64,000 bases of DNA, from NCBI RefSeq assembly GCF_025985425.1, contig NZ_CP094972.1:1798001-1862000 (forward strand), in the 5' to 3' direction. Below the pieces are notes generated by a model that saw only the letters and a program-made list of their open reading frames with translations, made no database searches and was not told where the DNA came from. The DNA is from Entomomonas sp. E2T0. GTDB taxonomy: Bacteria; Pseudomonadota; Gammaproteobacteria; Pseudomonadales; Pseudomonadaceae. Each line of letters starts with the position of its first letter. Position 1 is the stretch's first letter. The position numbers and the translations under genes were made by a program. Below, piece after piece: positions 18,270 to 27,034 of this stretch.

Positions 18270-19652
18270 TTATTCTATATATCTTCCCGCTATTGCTTTA
18301 TAAATCTGATTTTCATATTGAATAAGTTGATAGCGATTAGACAGTAAAGATATTTTAGTATTGGTTTCTGTATTGAGTGCATCTAGCCAATCTTTAAGTT
18401 CACCTGCACCTTGTTGATATCTAATATCATAATACTGTGTGATCTCTACATCATAATTATATTTATCTTGTAAATTGGCTAATGATGCTTGAGCATTTGA
18501 GTAATTATAATAGTAGGTACTAATTTCATTTAAGGCTGTGGTAATAGCTTTTTCTAGGTCAAGTCTTATACCTTCATAATCTTCTTTAGAAATTTTTACA
18601 CGCCAGCGTATTCTATTCCAGTCTAAAAAAGGAAGATCAATACTGACATTACCTGCTGCCATTGGTAAGTCAAAAGTAGTTCGTGCTTTATCAGATGAGC
18701 TATTAACAGCAGCACCTAAGGTTATAGTTGGATACCAACTTTTTTCAGTGGCTTTTAAATCGAGTGCAGCTTTCTGTAAGCGGTATTCAGCAGCGCGTAG
18801 GTCTGGTCTGTTAGCGATCACTGAAAGAGGAACATTTAAATCTACTTTAGGTAGTTGTAATGTTAATAGATCAGGATAATTAATTAATAAGGATTCTGTT
18901 GGTTTTAAATTCAGTAAATCACGTAATGTTTGTTCGGTGGTCTTTAATTGGTTTTGTAAATCAATAAGGCTATTTCTAGCATTTAAAATCGCTTGTTTAG
19001 CCTGTGCAGGATCTAATGAGGACACTCTGCCATATTGGTATTTATATGAAACTAGCTGACTAATTTGTTGATAGTTTTCTATATTTTGTTCAGTGATAGT
19101 AATCGCTTGATGTAAATATAGAAGGTGGTAATAAGCATCTACCACGTTATTTATTAAAGCTAAGCGAGTGGTTTCTCGATCTTGAATAGTGGCTGCATAT
19201 TCCCATTGTTGTGCAGAAACAGTATTAGCAATTTTTTGCCATAAATCTACTTCATAGCTAACATTAATTTTTCCAGAGAAAGAGCGTGTTGATGCATCGC
19301 CTGTTTTAAGGCTTTTTTGGATGGAACCATCTGTTCCAGCAGAAAAAGTAGGTACTAAATCTTCTCCAATTAGATTGGCTTGGTATAAAGCTCTATTAAT
19401 ATCAATAGCCCGTTTTGCTAAATCAATATTATTGCTCATGGCTAATTCAATAAGCCGATTAAGCTGTTGATCATTGTAAACCTTCCACCAATGATCATCG
19501 ATTTTATAACGCTTAAGAATATCCTCTGTTAACTGAACACGTTCTTTTAATTGCTCATCAGGATTTTTGGTAGATGTACAACCTACAACAAGCAGTATAA
19601 AAACACATGTAATTAGTGTAACGGTGCATTTATTCATTATCGTTTTCTTCAT
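18270..19652 (-). CDS. Outer membrane factor lipoprotein (NodT/TolC-type efflux)
   Basis: Outer-membrane channel of a tripartite exporter. The signal peptide ends in a lipobox (LLVVGC, cysteine near residue 25), so it is lipid-anchored. The rest shows the two OEP-type repeats: DHWWKVYNDQQLNRLIELAMSNN, the family's DPWW-like opening, and VPLSVIANRPDLRAAEYRLQ, the RPDLxxAE signature. At 460 residues the length is typical. The start overlaps the macB stop by four bases, so it is the last gene of macA-macB-omf. NodT-family channels more often pair with RND pumps; pairing with MacAB is supported here only by operon structure. Confidence 0.9.
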   Translation of the reverse strand: MKKTIMNKCTVTLITCVFILLVVGCTSTKNPDEQLKERVQLTEDILKRYKIDDHWWKVYNDQQLNRLIELAMSNNIDLAKRAIDINRALYQANLIGEDLVPTFSAGTDGSIQKSLKTGDASTRSFSGKINVSYEVDLWQKIANTVSAQQWEYAATIQDRETTRLALINNVVDAYYHLLYLHQAITITEQNIENYQQISQLVSYKYQYGRVSSLDPAQAKQAILNARNSLIDLQNQLKTTEQTLRDLLNLKPTESLLINYPDLLTLQLPKVDLNVPLSVIANRPDLRAAEYRLQKAALDLKATEKSWYPTITLGAAVNSSSDKARTTFDLPMAAGNVSIDLPFLDWNRIRWRVKISKEDYEGIRLDLEKAITTALNEISTYYYNYSNAQASLANLQDKYNYDVEITQYYDIRYQQGAGELKDWLDALNTETNTKISLLSNRYQLIQYENQIYKAIAGRYIE

Positions 19653-21589
19653 TCCCTTGAAAGAGCAACAATTGGATTAAGTTTGGAGGCATTACGAGCC
19701 GGCATAAATCCAAAAATAATACCGATAGCCGTTGAGCAACACAATGCTAGTATAATAGACTCGATTGAAAAAACGAGCGGAAAATCACTAAATAATAGAC
19801 TAAAAATAACACCAATTAAATAAGAAAGGCCAATGCCTAATATACCGCCAATTAAGCAAATTAATATAGCCTCAATTAGAAATTGTTCTAAAATACTGTG
19901 TTCTCTTGCACCAATAGCCATGCGTATACCAATTTCTTTGGTTCTTTCGGTTACCGACACCAACATAATATTCATTACACCTATACCTCCTACAATCAAA
20001 GAAATTAAGGCAATACAAGATATTAATAGTGTCATGGTATCGGTGGTACTTTCTATGGTTTGTTTAATCGCATCCATATTCGCGGTGTAAAAATCTGTTT
20101 TTTCATGTTTAATAGTTAGAAATTTAGTAATACCGCTATCAGCAATTTGGGTATTAATATTCTCTTTAACTTTCACAATAATGGAAGATATATTGCTGCT
20201 ACCTGCGATTTTACTCATGGTAGTTGTGTAAGGCATCCATAGTTCTAGATTATTACTGCTAGCCATAAAACCACTGTTAGGTACAGTAACGCCAACCACT
20301 TCGAAAGGTTGTTTATTAAATAGAACAACTTTTCCTATAGCAGAAGATGAAGGAAAAAGTCTTTGCTGGGTGTTATGATCGATAACAACAACCGAATTAT
20401 TATTAACCACATCCTCTAAATTAAAAAATCTACCTTCAGCAATCTGTTGGCCTTTAATATAAAAATATTGTTCGTTAACACCTGTAACCTGACTATTGAC
20501 CGAAATATTGTTAAAAACCAAAGTGCCTGATGAGGTAATAGTAGGGCTTGCGCCATCAATATAACTTAATTTTGCCAGTTCTTTAGCATCATCATCGGTT
20601 AAAGTAGTCACCCTTCCTGAGTACATATCACCAGCGCCACTACCCGCATAAATAGTGATAGTATCTGTGCCTAATGAGTTAATATCAGATAGAATTTTTT
20701 GTTGCGAACCTCTACCCAATGCAACAACAGTGACTACGGAAGCTATGCCGATAATAATTCCTAGCATTGTTAGTATAGAGCGAAGTTTGTGTGCCACAAT
20801 TGCTTGAATAGACATTTTAAAAGACTCAAATAACTGGTCTTTATAAAAAACAAAAGGGTTGTATTTTATAGGCTGCTTTTTTGCTTCAATAGGCGTGTTA
20901 GGCTGATTTTGCTTGCGAGTATCTGCAATAATCTCACCATCTTTTATTTCTATAATACGATGAGCATAACTTGCAATCTGTTGATCATGAGTTACTAATA
21001 TAATGGTATGTTGTTGCTGATGCAGCTCTTTTAAAATATCCATAACCATTTCACCACTGTGTGAGTCTAGTGCTCCAGTAGGTTCGTCGGCTAAGATAAT
21101 TTCACCACCATTCATTAATGCGCGCGCAATACTTACTCTTTGTTGTTGCCCACCTGATAGTTCATTAGGTTTATTTTTTAATTTATCGGGTAGGTTTAAA
21201 TCATTTAATAATTTTGTTGCTTTATTAGTACGTTCTGTATGATCGACACCTAAATAAATAGCTGGTAATGCAACATTATCTAATGCCGATAAATTAGCTA
21301 ATAGGTTATAACGTTGAAAGATAAAACCAAATTTTTCTCCACGAACTTGAGCTAACTCATTAGACGTCATGCTACTGGTTTCAATATTATCTATTTTATA
21401 GGAGCCAGAGGAGGGCGTATCAAGACAACCTAGTGTATTCATCAAAGTTGTTTTACCTGAACCAGATTGCCCAACAATAGCTATAAACTCTCCAGCCTCA
21501 ATGGCAAGGTTTATATCTTTCAGAACGTGAGTTCTATTATTACCCTCACCAAAATATTTATTGAGATTAGTAACTTCAATCATAGCCAT
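19649..21589 (-). CDS. macB: MacB-type ABC exporter (ATPase plus permease)
   Basis: Inner-membrane part of a MacAB efflux pump; family members use ATP to move macrolides, lipopeptides or toxins from the periplasm out through the channel. The ATPase domain (about residues 1-230) has Walker A GQSGSGKTT at 40-48, the signature LSGGQQQRVSIARAL and Walker B ILADEPTGALDS. After a linker comes a first helix near residue 270, a large periplasmic domain, and three carboxy-terminal helices with TERTKEIGIRMAIGAR, the FtsX-type coupling segment. At 646 residues it is full length. A second ATG six bases later is an equally possible start. Confidence 0.93.
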   Translation of the reverse strand: MAMIEVTNLNKYFGEGNNRTHVLKDINLAIEAGEFIAIVGQSGSGKTTLMNTLGCLDTPSSGSYKIDNIETSSMTSNELAQVRGEKFGFIFQRYNLLANLSALDNVALPAIYLGVDHTERTNKATKLLNDLNLPDKLKNKPNELSGGQQQRVSIARALMNGGEIILADEPTGALDSHSGEMVMDILKELHQQQHTIILVTHDQQIASYAHRIIEIKDGEIIADTRKQNQPNTPIEAKKQPIKYNPFVFYKDQLFESFKMSIQAIVAHKLRSILTMLGIIIGIASVVTVVALGRGSQQKILSDINSLGTDTITIYAGSGAGDMYSGRVTTLTDDDAKELAKLSYIDGASPTITSSGTLVFNNISVNSQVTGVNEQYFYIKGQQIAEGRFFNLEDVVNNNSVVVIDHNTQQRLFPSSSAIGKVVLFNKQPFEVVGVTVPNSGFMASSNNLELWMPYTTTMSKIAGSSNISSIIVKVKENINTQIADSGITKFLTIKHEKTDFYTANMDAIKQTIESTTDTMTLLISCIALISLIVGGIGVMNIMLVSVTERTKEIGIRMAIGAREHSILEQFLIEAILICLIGGILGIGLSYLIGVIFSLLFSDFPLVFSIESIILALCCSTAIGIIFGFMPARNASKLNPIVALSRE

Positions 21590-21603
21590 TTATATAATCT
21601 CAA

Positions 21604-22776
21604 CTACATGCGTTGTACACTAGACATGACTTTGTTATGCATTTCTGCTGAGGTCATTTGCATGGTAATGACTTGCTCACCTCCTTGTAAGCCAGATAGT
21701 ACTTGTGCATTTATATTATCGGATAATCCTATAGTTACCTTTTTAGTGCTTACAGTGATTCCATCAGCTTCTAACACATCAACATAAGTATTATCACCTT
21801 GTCCCTTTAATGCTACTTTGGGAACTAGTAAAACATCTTCTGCACTGGCAATCGTAATCGTATTTTGAGTAGTCATGCCTATACGTAATTTATTTGCTTC
21901 GTTAGGTACAATCACATTAGCATAATAGTAAACAGCTGTGTTTGCTTCTGTAGAACCGTTATAGTCGCCTTTGGTGAGGGATATTAAGCCAGGATCTATG
22001 CGATTCAGTTTTCCTTGATAAACAGTATTAGGTTCTGAAAGAATGGTATAACTAACCTCCATATTTGGTTGTATTTTTGTTATATCTCCTTCAGAAATCT
22101 GCATTTTGATTTCCATTTTGGATAAATCAGCTATTTTTACAATAGTTGGTGTTGTTTGATTGGAGTTAACTGTTTGACCTTCTTCGATAGGGGTTGAAAC
22201 AATAGTTCCATCTAATGGTGCTATAATTTTGGTATATCCCAAATTAGTTTCAGCATTATTAACTTCTATTTGTGCTTGCACAATTTGCGACTTCATCTCT
22301 GTTACACTTGCTCGAGCTGATGCTAAGGCATCTTCTGCGGATTCAAGATTTTCATCTGAAGTGGCATTATGTTTTTTTAAGTTTTTTTCTCGAGTATATT
22401 TTTTTTGAGCGACTCTTAACGCTATTTCTCTGGATACTAATTGTGCTTTGTAGGTTTCTAATCTGGCTTTATTAATATTTAATTCGTTGATTTGTGTAAT
22501 AGAGTCAATATCCGCAATTTTATCGCCTTTTTTAACTTTTTGACCTAGTTTTACATATAGCTTTGTTATTTGGCCTGAAACTTGAGCACCTACTGTTACT
22601 AACTGGACAGCCCCAACTTCGCCAGAGGTATTAACAGTTCTTTTAATAGTGCCCACACGAACAGGTTCTGTAATGTAGCTAACTTCATCAGAAGTAGAAA
22701 AAAATGCAGAATAACACCAATAAATTAAGCCCAACAATATTAGGAGAGAAACGACTATTTTTATTCCCTTCTTCAT
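21604..22776 (-). CDS. macA: MacA-type periplasmic adaptor (membrane fusion protein)
   Basis: Bridges MacB to the outer-membrane channel. The 390-residue protein has an amino-terminal membrane anchor (VVSLLILLGLIYW), a lipoyl half-domain VGAQVSGQITKLYVKLGQKV followed by KKGDKIADID, and a helical hairpin at about residues 90-175. The second lipoyl half contains LGYTKIIAPLDGTIV, and a beta-barrel and a membrane-proximal domain end the protein. An AAGGAA ribosome binding site precedes the ATG. It is the first gene of the leftward operon, 14 bases before macB. Confidence 0.92.
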   Translation of the reverse strand: MKKGIKIVVSLLILLGLIYWCYSAFFSTSDEVSYITEPVRVGTIKRTVNTSGEVGAVQLVTVGAQVSGQITKLYVKLGQKVKKGDKIADIDSITQINELNINKARLETYKAQLVSREIALRVAQKKYTREKNLKKHNATSDENLESAEDALASARASVTEMKSQIVQAQIEVNNAETNLGYTKIIAPLDGTIVSTPIEEGQTVNSNQTTPTIVKIADLSKMEIKMQISEGDITKIQPNMEVSYTILSEPNTVYQGKLNRIDPGLISLTKGDYNGSTEANTAVYYYANVIVPNEANKLRIGMTTQNTITIASAEDVLLVPKVALKGQGDNTYVDVLEADGITVSTKKVTIGLSDNINAQVLSGLQGGEQVITMQMTSAEMHNKVMSSVQRM

Positions 22777-23055
22777 TCCAGTTCCTTATATCTATTTTTA
22801 CATTGAATTATATATTGGCATTCGTTTATATCAATTGTAATTTTAGATAATTATGCGATTCTATCTTATAAAGATAAAATTTTGGGCTGATTGTCTACAG
22901 CCTGTTATTGAGTGATAACTAAATTTATTTATGAGTTAGTTAATAATAGATATTTTTAATAATACCAAAGAGTTATCCTTATTGCCAATACTTCTTATCC
23001 TTAAACAATACCGCAAAGATAACTCTCACCAATGAAAGATTGATATAGTTGAATA

Positions 23056-23298
23056 TCAATTCATAGGCGCTGGACAACCACTGAATTTAGAGGTGTATGT
23101 AGTGGTCATTTGAGCTTGATAAATACCATTTACATATTCACTTCTTTTCCAATGGCAAGCTTTTATGTATTGTAAAAAGCCTGTTTTAACAAGTGAAGTG
23201 CCTGTTAAAACCCAAGGTTGATCAGCTAGTTCTGCTTGTGCTGGAACTGCCATAACTGCAAATAAGGCAACAGTGCCTGCCAAAATAATTTTTTTCAT
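23056..23298 (-). CDS. Small secreted protein, function unknown (80 residues)
   Basis: I do not recognise the family. The protein has a clear signal peptide, MKKIILAGTVALFAVMAVPAQA, with cleavage after AQA, leaving about 58 residues with two cysteines (KACHWKR and SGCPAP) that could form one disulphide. I choose the ATG at 23298 because GGAG lies eight bases upstream on the leftward strand; an ATG six bases earlier has poor spacing. It stands alone between the efflux operon and the first T6SS island. Codon use looks like its neighbours. Confidence 0.72.
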   Translation of the reverse strand: MKKIILAGTVALFAVMAVPAQAELADQPWVLTGTSLVKTGFLQYIKACHWKRSEYVNGIYQAQMTTTYTSKFSGCPAPMN

Positions 23299-23993
23299 CT
23301 TCATTTCTCCATAATTTCGATGATTAAAAAAACACACCCTTGTAGAAGAAAATCTACAAAAATGTGACTAACAGAGTAACCTAGTAAGATATTAATGATA
23401 ATTATACCAATGTCTTATACATTATATTGGGTTAATGATATATAAGCTATTGATTATGTGATGAATATAATACCTATTAGAGTTCACATTATAACTAGAC
23501 TAATATCAATGTGGTATGAGTATTAATTAATCTTTAATATAATGATTATAAACATATTTTAAGAAAAACTCATACCATTGTTTAGAAAGCAAAATAGCTA
23601 CAATATTATTTCTTTTTAAGTTAAATATTTTGATTTATAAGTTTTTAGTGATTAAAAATTTTCTTTTAAAAGGTTAATTGAAGATTAAACCTGTCTCAAT
23701 TTTGAATAATATGGACTTTGTCTAGAGTATAACAACCATGACTTTCATTATATTTAGAGAGCCTCTTATTTTATTAGGTAAATAATATTAAAGATAAAAA
23801 TTACTTCAATATCAAAGTCTTAAATCATTGCATGGAAAATTAATAAGCTATTGCTTTTATCAATGTTTAATTGTCTTTATACTATAGTCTAATAATAAGA
23901 GATAGTTTAGTAGCATAATTAAGTTTTATTTAATATTGAATAAATAAAATGATATTGATGTATTTGGCTATTGCGGTTTGAAGGAGTTAAAAA
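23299..23993. other. AT-rich intergenic region before vgrG, no gene seen
   Basis: About 700 bases without a convincing reading frame. It should hold the leftward promoter of the small secreted protein and the rightward promoter of the vgrG operon. A short inverted repeat (TTGTAGA 23340-23346 and TCTACAA 23353-23359) lies about 40 bases upstream of the small gene and could be an operator. GTCTAATA at 23887-23894 equals one arm of a palindrome found upstream of the second vgrG. Confidence 0.5.
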
Positions 23994-26168
23994 GTGTTTA
24001 GTGTAGCTAATGAAACCATCTACTCATTGCAAATAGAAGGGTTAGAGAGTTCTGGTTTGCAAGTATTGAGTTTTGATGGTATTGAAGGAATGAATGCTGA
24101 GTATGCCTTTGAAGTTACACTTGTTCATAATCATTTACGATTTGATATAACACAGCTTCTTTCCAAACCAGCTTATCTTTCATTTACAGCAGATGGCCAG
24201 CAAGGGATTCATGGTGTTATTCATAGTGTAAAGCGTGGGGCTGTTGGTAATCACTATGCTCAATTCAAAGTAATACTTGCTCCTCGTTTTAGTCATCTTT
24301 ACAAAAGAGTAAACCAACGTCGTTGGGTTGAAAAAACAGTACCAGAAATTATCACCTCTATTCTCAATGAGCATGCCATGCAACAAGGTGATAAAAATGG
24401 TTTTGAATTTAAACTTAAAGAAACTTATGCACCTCGTGAGTTTTGTGTACAGTATGATGAGAATGATGCTGACTTCATTCATCGCTTATGTGAAGAAGAA
24501 GGATGGGGTATTACATATAACTTTACCAATACCTCACATCAAATGGTTTTTAGTGATGCTCAACCATTTCTACCCTCACTAGCAGAAGCAATTCATTATG
24601 CTAGTGATACAGGTTTTGTAGCAGACCATCCTGTGCTTAAGCGTTTTGATGTAGGATTAAGTAGCGCTACTAAAACAGCGAGTTTTAGAAACTATAATTT
24701 TACTAATATGAAAATCCCCGAGGGTACATCAGAAGGGAAACTTAGTAAAAAAGCTAATGAAGCAGTAGAACCAGATCTAGAAAGCTACGATTATCCAAAT
24801 CCACATATGGATAAAGCCAAAGCTGACCAACTTTCAAAAATAGAGATTGAACGATTAAGAGCAAGTCATATTCTAGCGGAAGCTTACTCTGATGTACCAA
24901 CGCTGCACGCAGGTTACTTCTTCATAATAGAAGATTATCCAGCATTAGATACTTTAGATACCACACAACCATGGCTAGTTAAACAAATCCTCCATCAGGC
25001 AAGACAACCTCAAGTACTAGAAGCATGGGGAGGGGAGAGCTCGGCCAATACAACTACCCTTGAAGCATTATACAATACACTTCAGAAGTATTTTAGACAT
25101 CCTATTGTTGAAGAGTTAGAGTTCCCTTATGAAGACTATCGACAAGGTTATCGTAATTGTCTAGTTGCTACTCCACAGGCAGTTACTTACCGACCAGCAA
25201 GACTACATAGAAAACCTCAAGTATTAGGATCACAAACAGCTATTGTTACAGGTGCTGCAGGTGAGGAGATCTACTGTGATGAGTATGGTCGAGTTAAAGT
25301 ACAATTTCATTGGGATAGAGAAGGCTCTTATGATGAAAATAGCTCTTATTGGATCAGAGTAGCCAGCAACTGGGCACATGATGGTTATGGTACGGTAGTT
25401 ATTCCTAGAGTTGGAATGGAGGTAATGGTCAGCTTCTTAGAAGGTGACCCAGATTCCCCTGTAATTACAGGGGCAGTCCATAACGGTGTTAATAAAGTAC
25501 CTTATGATCTACCAGCCAACAAGACTAGAAGTGTATTTAAAACCAGTTCTTCAAAAGGCGGTGTAGGTTCTAACGAGCTTCGTATTGAAGACAAGGCAGG
25601 GCAAGAACAAATATTTGTACAAGCCCAAAAAGATTTTGATCAGCTTACAAAAAATAACCACACTGTGCAGGTCAACAATAACTCACATCTTCAGGTTCAA
25701 AATGAACATAGCGAAACGATTGTTAAGAACCGTTACCAGCACCAACAAAGTGAAGAACACCATTTAACTCAGTTAGATCGTAAAACTCAAATAATGATGA
25801 ACGATCATAAAACAGTAGGGATAAGTGAACATACCACTATTGGTACAGTGCAAACTATTGAAGCGGGGCAAGAAATCCATCTTAAATCAGGTATGCAAAC
25901 AGTTATTGATGGAGGTTTAAGTTTAACCCTAAAAGCAGGTGGTCAACATATTGTATTAAATCCAGCAGGTATCTGGATGACCATGCCAGTATGGACAGGT
26001 GGTGTTCCAATGGCAGGTACGCCAGCAACGCCATTACTGCCTTTAAATAAAAATAAGGCTGTAGAGTCAACTAGTTCACCTGTAGCGCAACGGCAAGCTT
26101 TATTGAAAGCTCAACCTCGTTGTGAGATTTGCGAACAAATGGCTGCACAAGCTAAGGAAAATGCATAA
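23994..26168 (+). CDS. vgrG: T6SS spike protein VgrG (TssI), island 1
   Basis: Trimeric spike that tips the T6SS tube and carries cargo into target cells. The start is GTG, with GGAG about ten bases upstream. The 724-residue protein shows the gp27-like domain (PAYLSFTADGQQGIHGVIHSV, KETYAPREFCVQYDENDADF then HRLCEEEG), the gp5 OB-fold (GEEIYCDEYGRVKVQFHWDR and SYWIRVASNWAHDGYG), VIPRVGMEVMVSFLEGDPD, and a carboxy-terminal beta-helix with DUF2345-like repeats. The tail ends with a cysteine pair (RCEICEQ). No toxin domain is attached; the cargo is the VasX-like protein two genes on. The stop overlaps the adaptor's ATG. Confidence 0.96.
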   Translation: MFSVANETIYSLQIEGLESSGLQVLSFDGIEGMNAEYAFEVTLVHNHLRFDITQLLSKPAYLSFTADGQQGIHGVIHSVKRGAVGNHYAQFKVILAPRFSHLYKRVNQRRWVEKTVPEIITSILNEHAMQQGDKNGFEFKLKETYAPREFCVQYDENDADFIHRLCEEEGWGITYNFTNTSHQMVFSDAQPFLPSLAEAIHYASDTGFVADHPVLKRFDVGLSSATKTASFRNYNFTNMKIPEGTSEGKLSKKANEAVEPDLESYDYPNPHMDKAKADQLSKIEIERLRASHILAEAYSDVPTLHAGYFFIIEDYPALDTLDTTQPWLVKQILHQARQPQVLEAWGGESSANTTTLEALYNTLQKYFRHPIVEELEFPYEDYRQGYRNCLVATPQAVTYRPARLHRKPQVLGSQTAIVTGAAGEEIYCDEYGRVKVQFHWDREGSYDENSSYWIRVASNWAHDGYGTVVIPRVGMEVMVSFLEGDPDSPVITGAVHNGVNKVPYDLPANKTRSVFKTSSSKGGVGSNELRIEDKAGQEQIFVQAQKDFDQLTKNNHTVQVNNNSHLQVQNEHSETIVKNRYQHQQSEEHHLTQLDRKTQIMMNDHKTVGISEHTTIGTVQTIEAGQEIHLKSGMQTVIDGGLSLTLKAGGQHIVLNPAGIWMTMPVWTGGVPMAGTPATPLLPLNKNKAVESTSSPVAQRQALLKAQPRCEICEQMAAQAKENA

Positions 26169-27034
26169 TGGCTCGATATACTTATGCACTTGTTGACGGA
26201 GTTATGCGACAAACAGCAATACGTGAGTTGTACTCAAAAAAGGAACCATTACAAACCATACCACTGTATATCAATACGCCCTATAAAGACAATTATGATC
26301 TTGGTCCAATATTGGTATCAGCGTTAGATGGTTCTAATTTAATTAATGAAATAAAACAAAGTTGGACTAACAGTGCAACCATTATTCATAGCAATGAATA
26401 TCTACAAACAGTAGCAGATCATCTAAAACAGATAATTACAGTGACAGATGAAACAAATAGCAAAGCCCTATTTAGATTTGCAGACCCACTAATTACTTGG
26501 TATTGGCTAAATAGCTATGGGCAAAATGCACTACCAGACATCATGGGGCCTATTAATACATGGCAAGTGCCTGTACCAGTTGCTAAGTGGCAACAACCAG
26601 CTATAGAGTGGCAAACTTTTGAAAATCCACAAACAGAACCTTTAAAGATTCAGCTTGACTACCTAAATGAACCTCAAGTTGAGGCACTTAATAATGCGGC
26701 TGCTTTCAAATTAAAAAATGAAATCTATGAAACTTGCCTAGAAATAATGCCTAATTTCTTTGAAAATCAGCCAGAAAGCAAAATTAGCCAATGGATGGAA
26801 TTGCAACATAAAAAAGCGACAGAATTTGGTGTTATTAGTAATCGTAGCTATGCAATGTGGTATGTCATGGCTATGGAGTTTGGTAATGATTTTGCATCCA
26901 AACCACAAGGCATTTATCAAAGCTGGTTGGCATCGCAACCAAAGTACAAAGGGCTTCCAGCAGAAGTCAATATACAACATTTTTTTGATGAGCGTACCCA
27001 GCCTAGTGAAGCAGTAACAATGGAGATAGTATAA
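26168..27034 (+). CDS. DUF4123 T6SS adaptor/chaperone
   Basis: Adaptor that loads a specific effector onto its VgrG. The 288-residue protein fits the DUF4123 pattern: YALVDGVMRQTAIRELY at the start, YDLGPILVSAL at about residues 41-51, and a central LKQIITVTDETNSKALFRFADP followed by LITWYW, where family members have L.RF.DPRV. Its position between vgrG and the effector, overlapping both by one base, is the classic arrangement. The carboxy third is variable, as expected for the effector-recognition part. Confidence 0.88.
   Translation: MARYTYALVDGVMRQTAIRELYSKKEPLQTIPLYINTPYKDNYDLGPILVSALDGSNLINEIKQSWTNSATIIHSNEYLQTVADHLKQIITVTDETNSKALFRFADPLITWYWLNSYGQNALPDIMGPINTWQVPVPVAKWQQPAIEWQTFENPQTEPLKIQLDYLNEPQVEALNNAAAFKLKNEIYETCLEIMPNFFENQPESKISQWMELQHKKATEFGVISNRSYAMWYVMAMEFGNDFASKPQGIYQSWLASQPKYKGLPAEVNIQHFFDERTQPSEAVTMEIV

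Noticed and set aside
22969-23026. AGAGTTATC and GATAACTCT as a terminator downstream of the small secreted protein gene.
   Set aside because: The nine-base arms are 40 bases apart and no T run follows, so a functional terminator is not supported.
23955-23993. A sigma-54 promoter before the first vgrG (TTGGC ... TTGC).
   Set aside because: The spacing between the GG and GC elements is far too short for a -24/-12 promoter.
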